A stretch of 64,000 nt of DNA from Apoderus coryli (GCA_911728435.2 OU452200.1:992001-1056000), one strand, 5' to 3'; positions 22,060 through 33,880 are shown, counted from the first letter of the stretch. Notes: generated by a model from the letters alone, not told the origin. Numbers and translations: made by a program.

Positions 22060-22424
22060 TATGAATTATTCGAACTCAGGGAAACAGACCAATCCTAGAT
22101 CCACAATCACCAGCTGTTGTAGGTGTGCTGCCCCATCTATGCGTTCTTTTTCCTTTCGCTGTTTTCTCTTAGCATCCTCATGTCGTCGACGCTGCTCTTC
22201 AAAACTTTGTTTCTACAATATCTTCAGCGAAAATCGCGATTATAGTTTTTGTATTTCCATTAAACAGATATTCTGCATCTTTAGTTTCTTATTGATGCTT
22301 AGGTAGAGCTGCTGGACGTCTTGAGAAATATTCAACGTTCTCGTGGTCGTAATTAAAACCAGAGAGAAATTGAGCGTAACGTAACATTCTTGAAGCTTGA
22401 AGCTTGAAGCACATAGTCTAATCA
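22060..22424 (-). pseudogene. LINE C-terminal remnant left of the hairpin
   Basis: The minus strand reads EEQRRRHEDAKRKQRKE followed, in another frame, by TTAGDCGSRIGLFP. Basic arginine-rich stretches followed by a Cys motif with SRIGL form the C-terminal end of several insect LINE ORF2 proteins. With 23285-23480 it is one LINE separated by the hairpin, with intervening coding sequence missing. A 3' stretch (CCCTGAGTT-GAATAATTCAT) recurs near 39115-39165. Confidence 0.45.
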
Positions 22425-23283
22425 TGAAAATAACCTAAATTGCAATTTTTTGAAAAGTCTTTATTTACAAAGATAATGTTAATGATGACTGCCTGAGGAC
22501 GATTTTTTTCAAATATTTTCGAAACGAGTAAAGATGAATCAATCAAATGTAGCATATTAATTCACCTCGTTAAATGTCGTAAATTGACATGCAATTGAAT
22601 AAAAAAAGATGACCATAGGCGGGTAAACGCGGGGGGGGGGGGGGGGCTTGCCTTAATCATAACCTAACTTTTTTTCTTTGTGATTTTTATTCATTTTGTG
22701 TCAAAAATGTGATAAAATAAAGTTTTCTACATACAAAAGCATACTTCTTTTTTCTCCAAAAACTTTAAGGTTTTCGAGAAATTCGAGTTTGAAAATTTTA
22801 GGACAAAACTGGTCCTTAGTAAACAGCATTAATAAAAGTACTGAAATACAGTTTGCTAACGAAAAGTTTTCCACAAATTTATTAATGCTTTGTACTAAGG
22901 ACCAGTTTTGCCCTAAAATTTTCAAACTCGAATTTCTCGAAAACCTTAAAGTTTTTCGAGAAAAAAGAAGTATGCCTTTTTTATGTAGAAAACTTTATTT
23001 TATCACATTTTTGACACAAAATGAATAAAAATCACAAGGGAAAAAAGTTAGGTTATAATTAAGGAAAGGGTGCCCCCTCGTTTACCCGCCTATGGTAATT
23101 TTTTTTTATTCAATTTCATGTCAGTTTACGACATTTAACTAGATGAATAAATGTGCTACATTTGGATAATTCATCTTTACTAGTTTTGAAAATATTTCAA
23201 AAAAATCGTCCTCAGGCAGTCATCTTTAACACCCTGTATCTTTGTAAATATAAAAATTAAAACTTAGGATTTTTTCATGATTA
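22425..23283. mobile_element. 0.86-kb hairpin (fold-back) element
   Basis: The left arm 22425-22836 and the right arm 22878-23283 are inverted repeats along about 400 bases with scattered differences, separated by only about 41 bases. Near the right end the sequence reads AACACCCTGTATC, the mariner-like end motif seen elsewhere. The left arm contains a run of 16 G (22631-22646) where the right arm has only five C. Reading frames on both strands here are mirror images of each other and are not genes. The element interrupts a LINE remnant. Confidence 0.85.
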
Positions 23284-23284
23284 G

Positions 23285-23480
23285 ATGTCTCCAATTCGCT
23301 CACAAATTTTGGTTTCTTATACGATACTGAATCTCATCATCGAAACTTGCGTTCGCCACGAGAATACTACCGAGGTAAGAGAAAGTCTCGATGTCCTGAA
23401 GTCTGTTTCCGTTAACTCCAATATGAACCACCCGTGTTTTGTGCAGCTTAGTAGAGAATATGGAAACCAAGAATTTTATT
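23285..23480 (-). pseudogene. LINE RT thumb remnant right of the hairpin
   Basis: Read on the minus strand: VVHIGVNGNRLQDIETFSYL, GSILVANASFDDEIQYRIR. The motif 'NG--L--IETFSYLGS' directly follows the RT catalytic domain in many insect LINEs. The reading is open for about 60 residues. The plus-strand frame over the same bases is a shadow. Confidence 0.55.
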
Positions 23481-24890
23481 AATTTGGTAACTGATCTTTG
23501 TATTGATGGCGTTGGACGTTTGGTGATTTTTCGTCTGTTAAAATATCTTTAGCCTTTTCTTGATAATTGTGTATTCATCACAACTTGTTGCATTTCCTTT
23601 AATTGTTTTAAGGCCTTGACTTTTAATGATTTGAGTGCTTGAAATTATGATTGTGCGCAATTACATACTGGTATTTTGGCTCTAAGAAGAACTGATATCC
23701 AATTCCAGAGTTTCAAGATGGCATACTCCAATTGATTTACTTAAGATGTTCGTTAACTACCATTCATCAAAGGCTTTGACTGGCGCTGAGGCATCTCCTG
23801 TGTTGCGGTACCTCCGAGCGGCAACAGGACTGGAGCATCGTTTACTACTACTAAATTTGAAATATGAGTAAACTCAGATCTCGAAAGATTATTTGAGTGC
23901 GTGACACTTTACCTATATTTTATCCTCAGCAAGATCAACAAGCCTTCTTATATACTTCAAACAACTAGGTACTAGTTATTAGGAAATTTATTATTTGAAA
24001 ACTGCTGGTAACTGTGTAGACCTATCCAATATAATATAATGGCGTACAGCAATATATATAGTTATAGTTAGTTATGTGTGTGAGGTAAGGCAAGATAGGA
24101 AACTATTATATAAATATAGTTTCGTGACAAAAGTCGTAACTTATTTAAACAAAAGGCGTGCTTCGTGACCAATTAGCACTTGTTTTCCTTCATAGAATGT
24201 AAACAAAATTAATTTTGTGAAAACGGGCGAGAAGCAGCAATACAAAATGAAAAGAAAAAAACTTATAATAGTCACCCGAGTTTATGTTTGAAGGTTTATA
24301 AGGGTGACATAAAGAGTTATAATATACAGTGAGCATGAGAATGTTGGAACCAATTTAATATATCTAATCTATTTCAGTCCACGAAAAAAAATTCAATCGT
24401 ACATCTTATGTTTGTACTGCGCCAATTTTGACATATATTTGTGTCATGTGACGTAATCGGTGTCCCATATTATTACGTCATCGTAACTTTTTAAATTGTA
24501 AGCTCCAATTTTGATTGCTTATATCTATGTATTACAATATTAGCCTATTTATACTTCTAACAGAAAAGTTACATAAGCCAACAAATGGTTGCAAATGGTA
24601 GAAATAAGTGCTACGAAACGCTCCATGTTTTTTGGGTATGTTTTGGTTGCCCGATCCCTATTTGCTGTAATTCGCACACTTTTATTTGATCACTTCCCAA
24701 ATGTTAAATAATGTATCTAGAGAGTTTAAATATCGTTATGCGTCATGCTCAGTGTCAGCAAGTCAATGGTTAGCAGTTTGATTAATTTTTGGAGTATTTA
24801 ACATTTCCTGCTAGACGAGTCCGAGTAATTTTTTTTTCTTTGGCCCAAACAGATTTCATAGAATTTGCTCCAACCTTCTCGTGCTTATTG
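23481..24890. other. No recognisable gene
   Basis: The first 350 bases may be older LINE sequence but no motif could be read. The rest is AT-rich without supported features. Confidence 0.35.
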
Positions 24891-24897
24891 TATATAT

Positions 24898-25620
24898 ACA
24901 ACGTGTCCATGGATTGAGTGCACGTAAGGTGAAAATGACAAAAAAGCTTCGAGTTGAAATTGGACCTGCTTGGTCTAAAAGAAAAACGTTGAAAAAATCA
25001 GTCCGAATAATTGAGGTTTACGATGAATTTTGAAAAATTCTCAAGAGCAGAGTACCTTTGTTTTTAAAAATATTAAAAATGTTTATTTAGAAAATTCGTT
25101 CAGGATTAAAAGTTATGACAGAGTATGAATTGTTATCTTGATCGACGAACCTATTTTTGACAACCACAAAGTATTTTTATTATTATCTAACTATTAGGAA
25201 AATAAGAAGAAATTCACAACTAATAAATATAAAAACATAAATAAACAAATAATTATGTGCTGCCACTAATCTCATTTACACATTGCTCAGCGCAATTAGT
25301 AAATCCTTTGTGAGCGTTTTGTATTTCTTGAATTTGAATGGCACTAATAGTATCGCTGATTTTTTGTTTCAGTTCAAACAAATCGATATTCAACGAGTAC
25401 CCATAGATTCTATGCATCAGATAGCGCCAGAAATAAAAGTGCATTACAGTCAAGTCTGGGCTTCTAGAAGGAAAAAGAATTGGGCCATTGCGTCCAATCC
25501 ACCGTCCAGGAAACTGATCATCTAACCATTGTCGAACGATTCTCGTTTAATGCGCTGCGGGTGTCCGTCTTGTTGGAAGTAAACTGTCTGTCTATCGCTT
25601 AGAGTCATATTATGCATAAT
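24898..25620 (-). mobile_element. Decayed DD41D-type transposon remnant
   Basis: The minus strand shows YFQQDGHPQRI (second catalytic Asp, near 25600), then after a frameshift RQWLDDQFPGRWIGRNGPI, RSPDLTVMHFYFWRYLMHRI (third Asp replaced by H) and ELKQKISDTISAIQIQEIQN, to about 25253. The FPGRWIGR-GPI block is shared with the intact DD41D transposase at 48080-49177. A worn end ACAACGTGTCCATGG at about 24899 lies at the expected 3' side. The N-terminal half and the other end are missing. Confidence 0.7.
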
Positions 25621-25650
25621 AATAATAATAATCTGATCCGGAGGGTAAAC

Positions 25651-25750
25651 TTATAGCGATTTTCCAAGTTTTCGATACCACTTTTATAGTATGATTTCTC
25701 TTTCTCATCAAAATAGGCCTCAGTTTCAGCGATTACTTCATCATTTGGAT
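25651..25750 (-). pseudogene. Mariner transposase C-terminal scrap
   Basis: The minus strand reads NDEVIAETEAYFDEKEKSYY, KSGIEKLENRY, matching the C-terminal region of the mariner at 58336-58880 almost word for word. About 100 bases remain. It abuts the DD41D remnant. Confidence 0.7.
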
Positions 25751-25973
25751 TCTGGTGTGTAATTATTATTATGGTAATACCCAATTAGCATAGAGAATTC
25801 ACCTCCAAACCATCTTTGATTGAATCCAACGTCCCTCATTATCATTGGTCACACAGGGAGGATTTAGGCGCAAGATTGTTTAAGAGAGGGATAACTCTAA
25901 CCTGAAGGCAGTAAAAATGTGAACCATAGTGCAACTTGACCGTATGTGCTCTCTTATATTTTAATGTAAGTAA

Positions 25974-26145
25974 TGTAAGTAATATTATTTGTATTCTATT
26001 ATTTTAACTCTATAGTCTCTAATTTAAGTTTCATCATTTTGTAAACTCTTCTCAACTTTCTCAACTTTAACTGATAATAAACTTAGTCTATTTAAACTTG
26101 GTATTCGGTGTTTCAATCTTTTAAATAAGGTCCTTAAACGTGACA
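25974..26145. repeat. LTR-like dispersed repeat, copy 2
   Basis: Matches 21534-21722 with small indels: TGTAAGTAATATTATT start, AATAAACTTAGTCTATTTAA inside, CGTGACA end. TAATGTAAG is duplicated at its left edge. Confidence 0.5.
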
Positions 26146-26249
26146 ATATAATAAGTTGACTAATCCATAATGTAACAACTATGCTATTATTCTGTGAAAT
26201 TTAAATAAATAAAAAAAAATAAAAAAGTAGCTATACGGGTTCATATTTC

Positions 26250-26650
26250 GCTCACACAAATAAGGGTATCATTGCGGTGTTCGCTGTAATCTTGCTATAA
26301 GACACTCCAGGTTGGATTGGTGCCGATTTAGTCATAGCTTTGGATTGTTTCTTGGTTGGGTTCTGCGTATTTGTTCTAGCCACTTGCGCCTCTAGGCAGT
26401 TGGCGCATTTTACTTGGCCCACTGAATTTTTACGAGTTTGCATTCATTTGTTAAGTGTGGTTTGGCACACTTCAGGCATCTGGATTGTTTCTTACAGTAT
26501 GTGGACCCGTGCCTAAGATTCTGACACCTATGGCATTGACTGTATCCCTTCTTTTTTGCGTAGCTCTCCCACTGTACTATGCAATGACCAATACTCCTTA
26601 CTTTTTTGATTTCCCGAATTGTACTCTTTTGGGGAACTGTCACTAGGTAT
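26250..26650 (-). pseudogene. LINE ORF1 gag-like fragment with zinc knuckles
   Basis: The minus-strand frame from 26643 contains two CCHC zinc knuckles in a row, CHRCQNLRHGSTYC and CLKCAKPHLTNEC. After a frameshift near 26420 comes a third, CANCLEAQVA, where the His is replaced. Three knuckles of this kind, preceded by ...QWESYAKKKGYSQ, are typical of the nucleic-acid-binding ORF1 protein of jockey/I-group LINEs. The downstream ORF2 is not attached. The sequence upstream (26651-26970) is an open frame I do not recognise. Confidence 0.7.
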
Positions 26651-26969
26651 GAGTGTTGTAGCGTAAAGACTCAAGAGAGAAAAATGTATTGTATCGATAG
26701 ATTTCGTATGAAGTTGGAAATAACAAACGGCACCTTTTGAATCTTACCTTTATTTGATTTTCCAGAGGTTTTAGTGTTTTTTGTTTTCTTTGACCAGTAA
26801 ACTTCTTCTCTGCCGGCCAGCCTTCTTCAAACTTGCCTCCGTACAATCTTATATCTGTTCTCAGTTTACTCAACACAAACACATAAAGCGATTTAATGTT
26901 ACCCTTGAAGAGATACCAAGCCAAACATTCACTTTCTCCGTATAGAAGTCGAAACTCTGGATTCTCCAA

Positions 26970-27862
26970 GGACCAATACCGTAAACTTTAATAACTTACA
27001 ACTTCAACAGTAGAAAAAGTTCACTGTCCGAGAAAATATTTTTAGTAAAATTTTGATTGTGCATATACCTATTGATCACCGTACCAAACAAAACTCTAAT
27101 TGTTTTGCCTCGTCATTTTCTACTAATGTGTGTATAAATTTTGCTTTAAATAAAAATATGCCAGTGTCCATTATAAAGTGATATACACTTTTTAAACACT
27201 TATAAAACAAACAGAAAATGGCTTCAAAATTAGTTTTGTCATTAATGAAAAAAAAAAAAAACTAAGCATTGAAAGGTTGAAGTTTAACTTTTGGAACACC
27301 CTGTAGATTTCTCTAGCCTATGTGTAGGTCGGTAACTAAAGCGCTTTTATTCAGTTAAGCAGGGAAATTCGCGTGATCCACTGTAATAATACTATTAGTT
27401 TTTTTCTCTTCGTTTACTTCCAAACAGAAGATTTATATTTTATACATTGCCGTATAACTTTCCCATTATCACACACAATGTGACACGTTGTGTTAGAAAA
27501 ATAACGGCCGCATGCATTTCAAATTAAACTTTTGCAATTTATTTAACCGCATAAAGTAGTATAGCTACTTGCTAAGTGTGATTCATGCCTCACATTCGGT
27601 CTTGTTAACTCTGTTTAACTGATTATATTTGGTGTCGCAGGAACACGGGACATATATTATACAAGGCGAATCACTGTCAACGTTTATTGTCTGAAAATGT
27701 AATCATTTGGGAAAATATTCTAATATTAATTGCACCACTTCTGGTTACAGTACTTACTGCCTGATGGTATATACTTAGTAATTTTGATGTTTTTCTCCGT
27801 AATTATGTTGTATTTCTTTTTTTTTTTTGTATAGAGAAAACGCATTTACGACATGACCACCT
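26970..27862. other. No recognisable gene
   Basis: AACACCCTGTAGA near 27295 is another isolated mariner-type end motif. No coding region is supported. Confidence 0.35.
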
Positions 27863-29301
27863 CCCAGATAGCACAAATACATACTAAAGACATCCTGAGG
27901 AAGTCTACGTGGGACGTTCGAACGTCCCTCGGACATCCAAGTCTTGTACCGAGCTGTCTCTGGGACGTCCTGGGGAAGTCAGATGTTACGGATCATCCAA
28001 CTCTAGATAAGACCTAGGATATTTATTGATTTCTGCTGAAAAGCGAAAAAAGAGTTCAAACTGTCAGTCACAGTGTAGGTTATTTTTTTATATAAAATCT
28101 CACACCTTGTGTAAAAAAAATTAAACTCAAAATATGTGTATATTATTTTTACGTCAGGTAGTTAATACATTAGCTGCTGCTATATTAACTGCTGTTAAAT
28201 TCTTTTGTTTTTGCCTCTTTGGATTTTATTTTTGTCAGAGCTCCGCTTCATGAAGCCCTGGATGGCCTCTTCTATATCCTTTCGGTTACAGTGTACCAGA
28301 CATTTCCCGACCGCTTCTGAAAATTGAAAAATATATATTTTATAATAATTATTTCGATAATTTGGTAGATCCTAAAAAATTTGAGAGCAACAACAATTCT
28401 CAAGCAATATTAGTGGTAGTACTAAAAGTGGTATACTACCAAAAATTCCACAGAATCATGCGATGTTGGTAAGGTAAAAACAAATACAAAAAAAAAAAAA
28501 AATCAAAATAGAAAATAATTAAGAATATTATATGTAATTGTGTATGCGTTTTATATATTACCTTTTTACACTGAATGTTGTTGTGATGTAGTGTAAATGT
28601 ACCCCTTACTTGTTTATTTTTAATTCTGTTTACAAAAAAAAAATTTTTTAGAAACGAGATGTACCTGAGGAAGGCGAATAAGCCGAAACGTTGTACGTAC
28701 TTTGACATGAAATAAACATATTTCAAAAGGAAAAAAAAATTGCTTATAAGAACCTTAAATCCCAAGAAAGGAAAAGAATAAAAAAAATAGAAATAAATAT
28801 TATCATAGTTCTAATACTTGTTAATTGATTTTTTTTTCTATTCTTTTATACTTACATTACGTTTGAACTTTTCAGTACTTATAATATGCAAATAATCAGA
28901 TTTTCCTTCATTTTAACTTTCAAACAATTTCTATTTTTCATGATTGTGGCAATGTTGCATTAATTTCCTGGCTGTTTTAATATTATGTATTCTGTAGGTA
29001 CGAGTTACGTATTTTTTTTTTAATTTGTTGAATTTCTTTTGTACAAATTATAATTTAAATTTTAAAATGTGATGGATAATTAATTTATATAATGGAAATA
29101 TTGCATTATAACATGGCAAACAAATGTCTGTACCAAAAATTTAAAATCGATTATCCTCAGGACGTCTCAGGGACGTTTCTTTCGAATTTCCCATTCAGGT
29201 CTCAAATCATTTGTCCTCAGGACGTTCAAAACCGGCTGGGGACATTTGGACCTAAATGAGATCAAAATTGGACGTCCTGGGGACGTCATGTGCTATCTGG
29301 G
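27863..29301. mobile_element. DNA element with CCCAGATAGCACA ends and GGACGTCC-rich flanks
   Basis: The left end CCCAGATAGCACA (27863) and the right end TGTGCTATCTGGG (29301) are perfect 13-bp inverted repeats. The first and last 150 bases are rich in short related motifs (GGACGTCC, GGGACGTTC, CCTGAGGACGTC) that pair with each other. No transposase is recognisable in the 1.44 kb. The enclosed frame at 28436-28765 is low-complexity. No target-site duplication was evident, so the superfamily is not assigned. A hammerhead-like motif lies inside at 28657-28700. Confidence 0.65.
28657..28700 (+). ncRNA. Hammerhead-ribozyme-like motif (single)
   Basis: Core CTGAGGA (28665-28671) fits CUGANGA. Stem II is GGC/GCC with loop GAATAA (28673-28684), followed by GAAA (28685-28688). 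Stem III could be AC/GT (28688-28691) with cleavage after T28692. Stem I then pairs GTAC (28661-28664) with GTAC (28693-28696) and extends by two more pairs. One extra base sits between the core and stem II, as in the motifs at 53 kb. Confidence 0.5.
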
Positions 29302-29689
29302 CAGTAATCCGCAGGTGAGTGTAGGACTCAAACTATCAAACCTATCCAGTGAAGTGAGCTATCTGATCGCAGATTTCTGGAGGGCAGACTTCTATTCCTC
29401 CAGGAGCTCTCCTTTCGTCTCAGAAGGTTTTTTTTGTTGAGGACGTAGTCTACGCTAATCAATAGGGACTTACAGAGCAAGAGGCCCTCATTTGGAACTG
29501 CGTGAGCATTACTTCGGATAGAGTCTGTCTTCAGATTCATCATCATCGTTTCGGAAGGCTAGGGGACGATGCTCTGAAGGTCCATCTATCGTCTATTCTT
29601 TCTCGTCATGCCTGCTGATATATGTGTCTGCTAGTAGTTTGGAACTTCTGACGTTTTTTCCGCGTGGATTGTGTCTAGAATCGACGTTC

Positions 29690-29850
29690 TCTTCACCCTA
29701 TAGAGCCTAGGTTCATAGTTGTTGTGCGAGACGTTCCTTCAAGGAGTTGAGACCTAAATCTTTACGGATTCGGTCGTTCCTCACAAACCATGGTGCGTCT
29801 AGTGCTTTTCTGATAACCTTGTTCTCCTTTGCTTCCAGTTTCCTCCTTTA
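29690..29850 (-). pseudogene. Jockey-type LINE ORF2 C-terminal fragment
   Basis: The minus strand reads ENKVIRKALDAPWFVRNDRI, RKDLGLNSLKERLAQQL. The sequence 'APW(F/Y)VRND-I--DL' followed by a short conserved helix is characteristic of the end of jockey-clade ORF2 proteins. The rest is absent or unreadable. It is in the same orientation as the ORF1 fragment at 26250-26650, but the order shows they are not one element. Confidence 0.65.
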
Positions 29851-31310
29851 TGACCTCGCTGCTTGTCTCCATGCTGCTGTTTTTCTAGATGTAAGCATTG
29901 CTTTTATACTGCCTGTTTCATCCAGAAATATAGAAGACGAAGGCGCATATGATTTCTCTATTATTGTGCCAACTGTGGGAAAACAAATCTGGTGTTAAAC
30001 TATGATTTGTCTATTAAAGCGAGAATTTTGAATTCAGGCCAATGCATTTATTTTTAATTATTTAGCTTTAGTGTTTGTTTAAGTTTTATAAACCATGACA
30101 TCTGTTATAAAATCGTGCAAAATATAAAAAACGTAGGCAAGAAGGAATTTCATTGGTAAGTAATAATGTGAGCATACCCTTAAAATGTAGCGTCGCCGTC
30201 GTGAATTCAATTCTGAGTGTATAGGTACGAACTACTAAATATTGATATGAAAAGAGGCACTTATACAAATTATACATTTTATAATAATTTTGTAGAATTC
30301 CAAAAGGTGATAATTTACATATAAACGGAAATGGAACAATTATCACAGTATCATAGAATGATAGATTGCATTGACTTGATCATTTAAATTTTGAAAACAA
30401 TCGTATACGCTTAGTTTTTCCAAAACCGACCAACAATCACCCTATATGTGGAACTGCCCATTTCGTTGTTTAGGGTTTCTGTGTGGACATCCTATATAAT
30501 TGTATACTCTTTCATCTAAGAGGCTTAAAATACAAGAACACTTGTTACTGCTAATTCACGTTCCGGAGCCAAATTATTAGAATAACAATATAATATACAC
30601 AGTTAGCAATGTTATAGAAGAAAAACCTAACCACTAATATTGAAGTTCGTTTTTAAAATATGAAAAAAAATATTTTTTTCACACTTTTTTACAAAATATA
30701 ATTAACGAAATTGCCGTAAACCGTTACTTATCCATGACAAAGCAACTACTGTTTCGTAATAATAATAGATGGGATGATATACAAATTCTGATTTTTTCTC
30801 TATTTCCAAGATATTTGCGTACCAATATTATTATTATTATTATTTTATGATACTAATAATAGTGAGGTATAGGTATAATAGAGTCGTTTTGACTCTTCAG
30901 TTACGGTTGTCAAATATTTCATTTATCGCTTGAATACTTTTGTAGTCGCACACTAAACTTTTTTTATTGTTTTAATACGTACAATAAACGCTATAATTCG
31001 TCAAAACAATCAGCAATAGGGAATATCAACATACCTTGAATTTTAGTAATTCCTTGCTTTTTTTTAATAACCACACTGACGAATTCCTCTTTAACAACAT
31101 AATAATAATATTAATACACCTTTTTTCCTACAGAATAAACCCAATTTCAGGAAAATCAATACATTATGCACGATAATAAAGGAAAACAAAACCGAAAAAA
31201 TAGAAAAAAAAAATATAATCAATCAAATAATTTTAAATATTTATCAATTAATTCAAAAGTAAAGATAGTAGCAAATAAATAATATGCTTTTAAATGCTGA
31301 TTTTATTAAA
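29851..31310. other. No recognisable gene; (TTA)n run
   Basis: AT-rich spacer. A simple (TTA)n repeat occupies about 30826-30845. No gene or element end is supported. Confidence 0.4.
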
Positions 31311-31315
31311 TCTAG

Positions 31316-31740
31316 TATTTTATTTATTTATTTACGGACATAAGTTCATATTACAAATTACATTACATTGCATGAAAAGATTAACAATATAGGACAACAA
31401 TAATACAAAAGTGTGCCCAAGTCACCGTAAAGTCTAGGTCCGGTTCAACATTCAGACAGTGATTGGCCAATCTCACGACTCTCTTAAATGGTCCCCTGTT
31501 ATTTGGAGTCTAGCATTTTTGTCTAATAGTCCTTTTCCTGAGAAATAATTTGAGCCTAGTGAGGATGCCTGACACCGCATAGTTCTGACTCGTCGATAGG
31601 GATTGTGAAAGGTTATCTCAGATAACAGACTCGACGAAGAAAGCATGCCATTCAGAACTTTATATAAATTAACAATATCTCTAATCGTCTCTACGATCAA
31701 CCAGGCTTCTCCTTTGGAGGTCGGCACACATTGAGTCGTA
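31316..31740 (-). pseudogene. LINE 3' end with (AAAT)n tail
   Basis: The minus-strand frame reads RDIVNLYKVLNGMLSSSSLL, SEITFHNPYRRVRTMR and NYFSGKGLLDKNARLQ, which is the layout of the C-terminal end of CR1-like ORF2 proteins. After the stop, a UTR ends in (AAAT)n at about 31316-31334 (read on the minus strand). About 85 residues of coding sequence are left. Confidence 0.6.
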
Positions 31741-32669
31741 ATCCTAGATATAGAGAGATTTAAGTGGGTATTAGCTGGGACATCTTCCTAAGTTTGAGTC
31801 CCACACTCACCCGTAGATTTACAGGTAAATAAAAGCTTACGAAGCTCGAAACATATGCCAATCGTATCCATATAAGTATCCTGTATATAATATAATAAGT
31901 TCTGTTACACATTGTTTATGTTAACATTTTTTACCCTCCAAAGAATTATGTAAAAAATCAGTTTACATAATATTGTGTCAAATATGTAAGTATAAACATT
32001 CTTTTATAGTTCACAACCCATTTCTTTATAATTGTTTAGACAAACACATAAAACATGAGTGATAACTATAGTGTATGGCGGCGTCTTTTCATTTTAAGTT
32101 GACAAAAACAGTCATTTACAAAAAATGCAGTATGCACAACTAAATCTGTTGACTTATTATTATTGGTCTAGTAACAATAGAATTCAACTATCTATTGTGG
32201 CCTTGATCTCTCGATAAAGAAAATACACACCCATTATGTGGTACTGTTAGGTCCATAATTATAATTATTCTTAAACTTCCATTAAAATATTAATAACAAT
32301 CATAATAACAATAATAAACTAAGAATATAAATAATAACTTAATGTACCTGCTTACATGCAATAAAATATAATAAAATATGTATTATACAGGAAAACTATT
32401 TCTAATACACCTTATTTATAATAAAACAATAAACAGATTTTACTGTCGACTTAATTGGTTAAGAATTATAATAATATATTCTATGTTCGTACGTATCTAC
32501 AATGTGAACAAATAAAAGCCTTGTTTTGGTTTTAAGCGTTTTGGTATTTGTCAGAACTGATTCGGGATTTTAATAAGCAGAATAATGTCATTGTCAACTG
32601 CCCTTTAATTTTGACATACATTTTAATAACATTCACATACAATAGTCGGAATCAGCCAAATTATTGGGG
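31741..32669. other. No recognisable gene
   Basis: No coding region is supported. A short AGCTT/AAGCT hairpin followed by GAAACATAT near 31830-31845 resembles part of a hammerhead but lacks the CTGANGA core. Confidence 0.4.
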
Positions 32670-32815
32670 GTCCTTATAGATTCTTAATTCAGTTGGAAGA
32701 ACCATCCGGATAGCGTGTGCAGCAAGATCTGTAGGCCTGTTTGTCCCGCATTCTTTAAAGAGCTATATGGATAGAGAGTCTCTAGTGTCTGTTGATTGTG
32801 CCCTAATATGTATAT
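32670..32815 (+). pseudogene. Short LINE RT-thumb fragment
   Basis: Readable pieces LGVLIDS-FSWKNHPDSVCS and then, in a shifted frame, the MDRESLVSVDCALI segment match the 'LGV-ID--L-W--H' thumb of non-LTR RTs. It lies immediately upstream of LINE family A copy 2 and appears to be a separate element. Confidence 0.45.
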
Positions 32816-32844
32816 TCGGCAACTTCTTATAACATTACACTGTA

Positions 32845-33880
32845 GGGTAGATCAAACACAGAAGACAAACTGAAGAGATGGCAGGAATATATAAAAGACC
32901 TTTTCGACGATGTGAGAAATATCACATCCGTAGCTAGGGTAGGACTGGAAGACACAGGTCCCGAAATCACGAAGGACGAAGTCACCCACACACTAAACAA
33001 CATGAGCAACGGTAAATCTCCTGGCCCCGACGGAATTCCTATCGACATTCTTAAGATCATAAGTGATCAAAATATGGATGTCGTGGTGAGACTCTTAAAC
33101 AGCGTCTATGAGTCTGGAAAACTACCAAAGGAATGGCTCTCATCAGTCTTCATATGTTTACCGAAAAAATCGGGTGCAAAAGAGTTCAGTGACCACCGTA
33201 CCATAAGCCTCATGTCCCACACTTTGAAACTGCTGTTAAAAATTATACTCAACCGCATCCACCAGAAACTCGATCTGGATATAAGTGACAGTCAGTTTGG
33301 CTTTCGCAAAGGATTAGGTACAAGAGAAGCACTATTCGCATGCAACGTAATAGTGCAGCGATGCCTAGATGTTAATCAGGACGTATATGCCTGCTTCATC
33401 GACTATAATAAGGAGTTTGACAGGGTCCGCCACGACCTGTTGATGGATATATTACAATGTAAAAACCTAGACCACCAAGACCTGCAAATAATCTCAAATC
33501 TCTATTACAACCAAAATGCCATCGTCAAAGTAGATCAACAAAATTCTGGCACCATCTCAATAAAAAGAGGTGTACGTCAAGGTTGTGTTCTGTCACCTAT
33601 TTTGTTTAATGCCTACTCTGAAGAGATTCTAAAAAGGGCAATGGAAAATGACAGTGCAGGAATAAAAGTAAATGGAGTGCCTATAGTTGTTCTAAGACAC
33701 GCTGATGATACCGTAATTTTAACGGAAAACCTGGAAGATCTACAAAGAATCATGGACAAACTTGTTCGATATAGCGAAGAATACGGCCGTACACTCAACG
33801 CAAACAAAACAAAGTTCATGAAAATAACAAAGATCTTGGAACAACAGTTACTTGTAATAACGACTACACGAAAGAAATAA
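32845..33880 (+). pseudogene. Reverse transcriptase (LINE family A copy 2), N-terminal frame
   Basis: The readable frame starts near 32845 (EDKLKRWQEYIKDLF). It shows the RT fingers block MSNGKSPGPDGIPIDILK, SQFGFRKGLGTREALF, motif A as CFIDYNKEFDRVRHDLL (expected KAFD, here KEFD), motif B RGVRQGCVLSPILFNAYSEE, and motif C as RHADDTV where the Tyr of YADD is His. The 70-base deletion at 33833/33834 throws the thumb out of frame and the product stops at 33880. It would lack the thumb and C-terminal domains, so it is inactive. Confidence 0.85.

Noticed and set aside
22696..23028. Open frames on both strands in the hairpin
   Set aside because: They are mirror images produced by the palindrome and have no protein motif.
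31815..31850. AGCTT/AAGCT hairpin followed by GAAACATAT as another hammerhead
   Set aside because: The CTGANGA core is missing upstream, so the catalytic fold cannot form.
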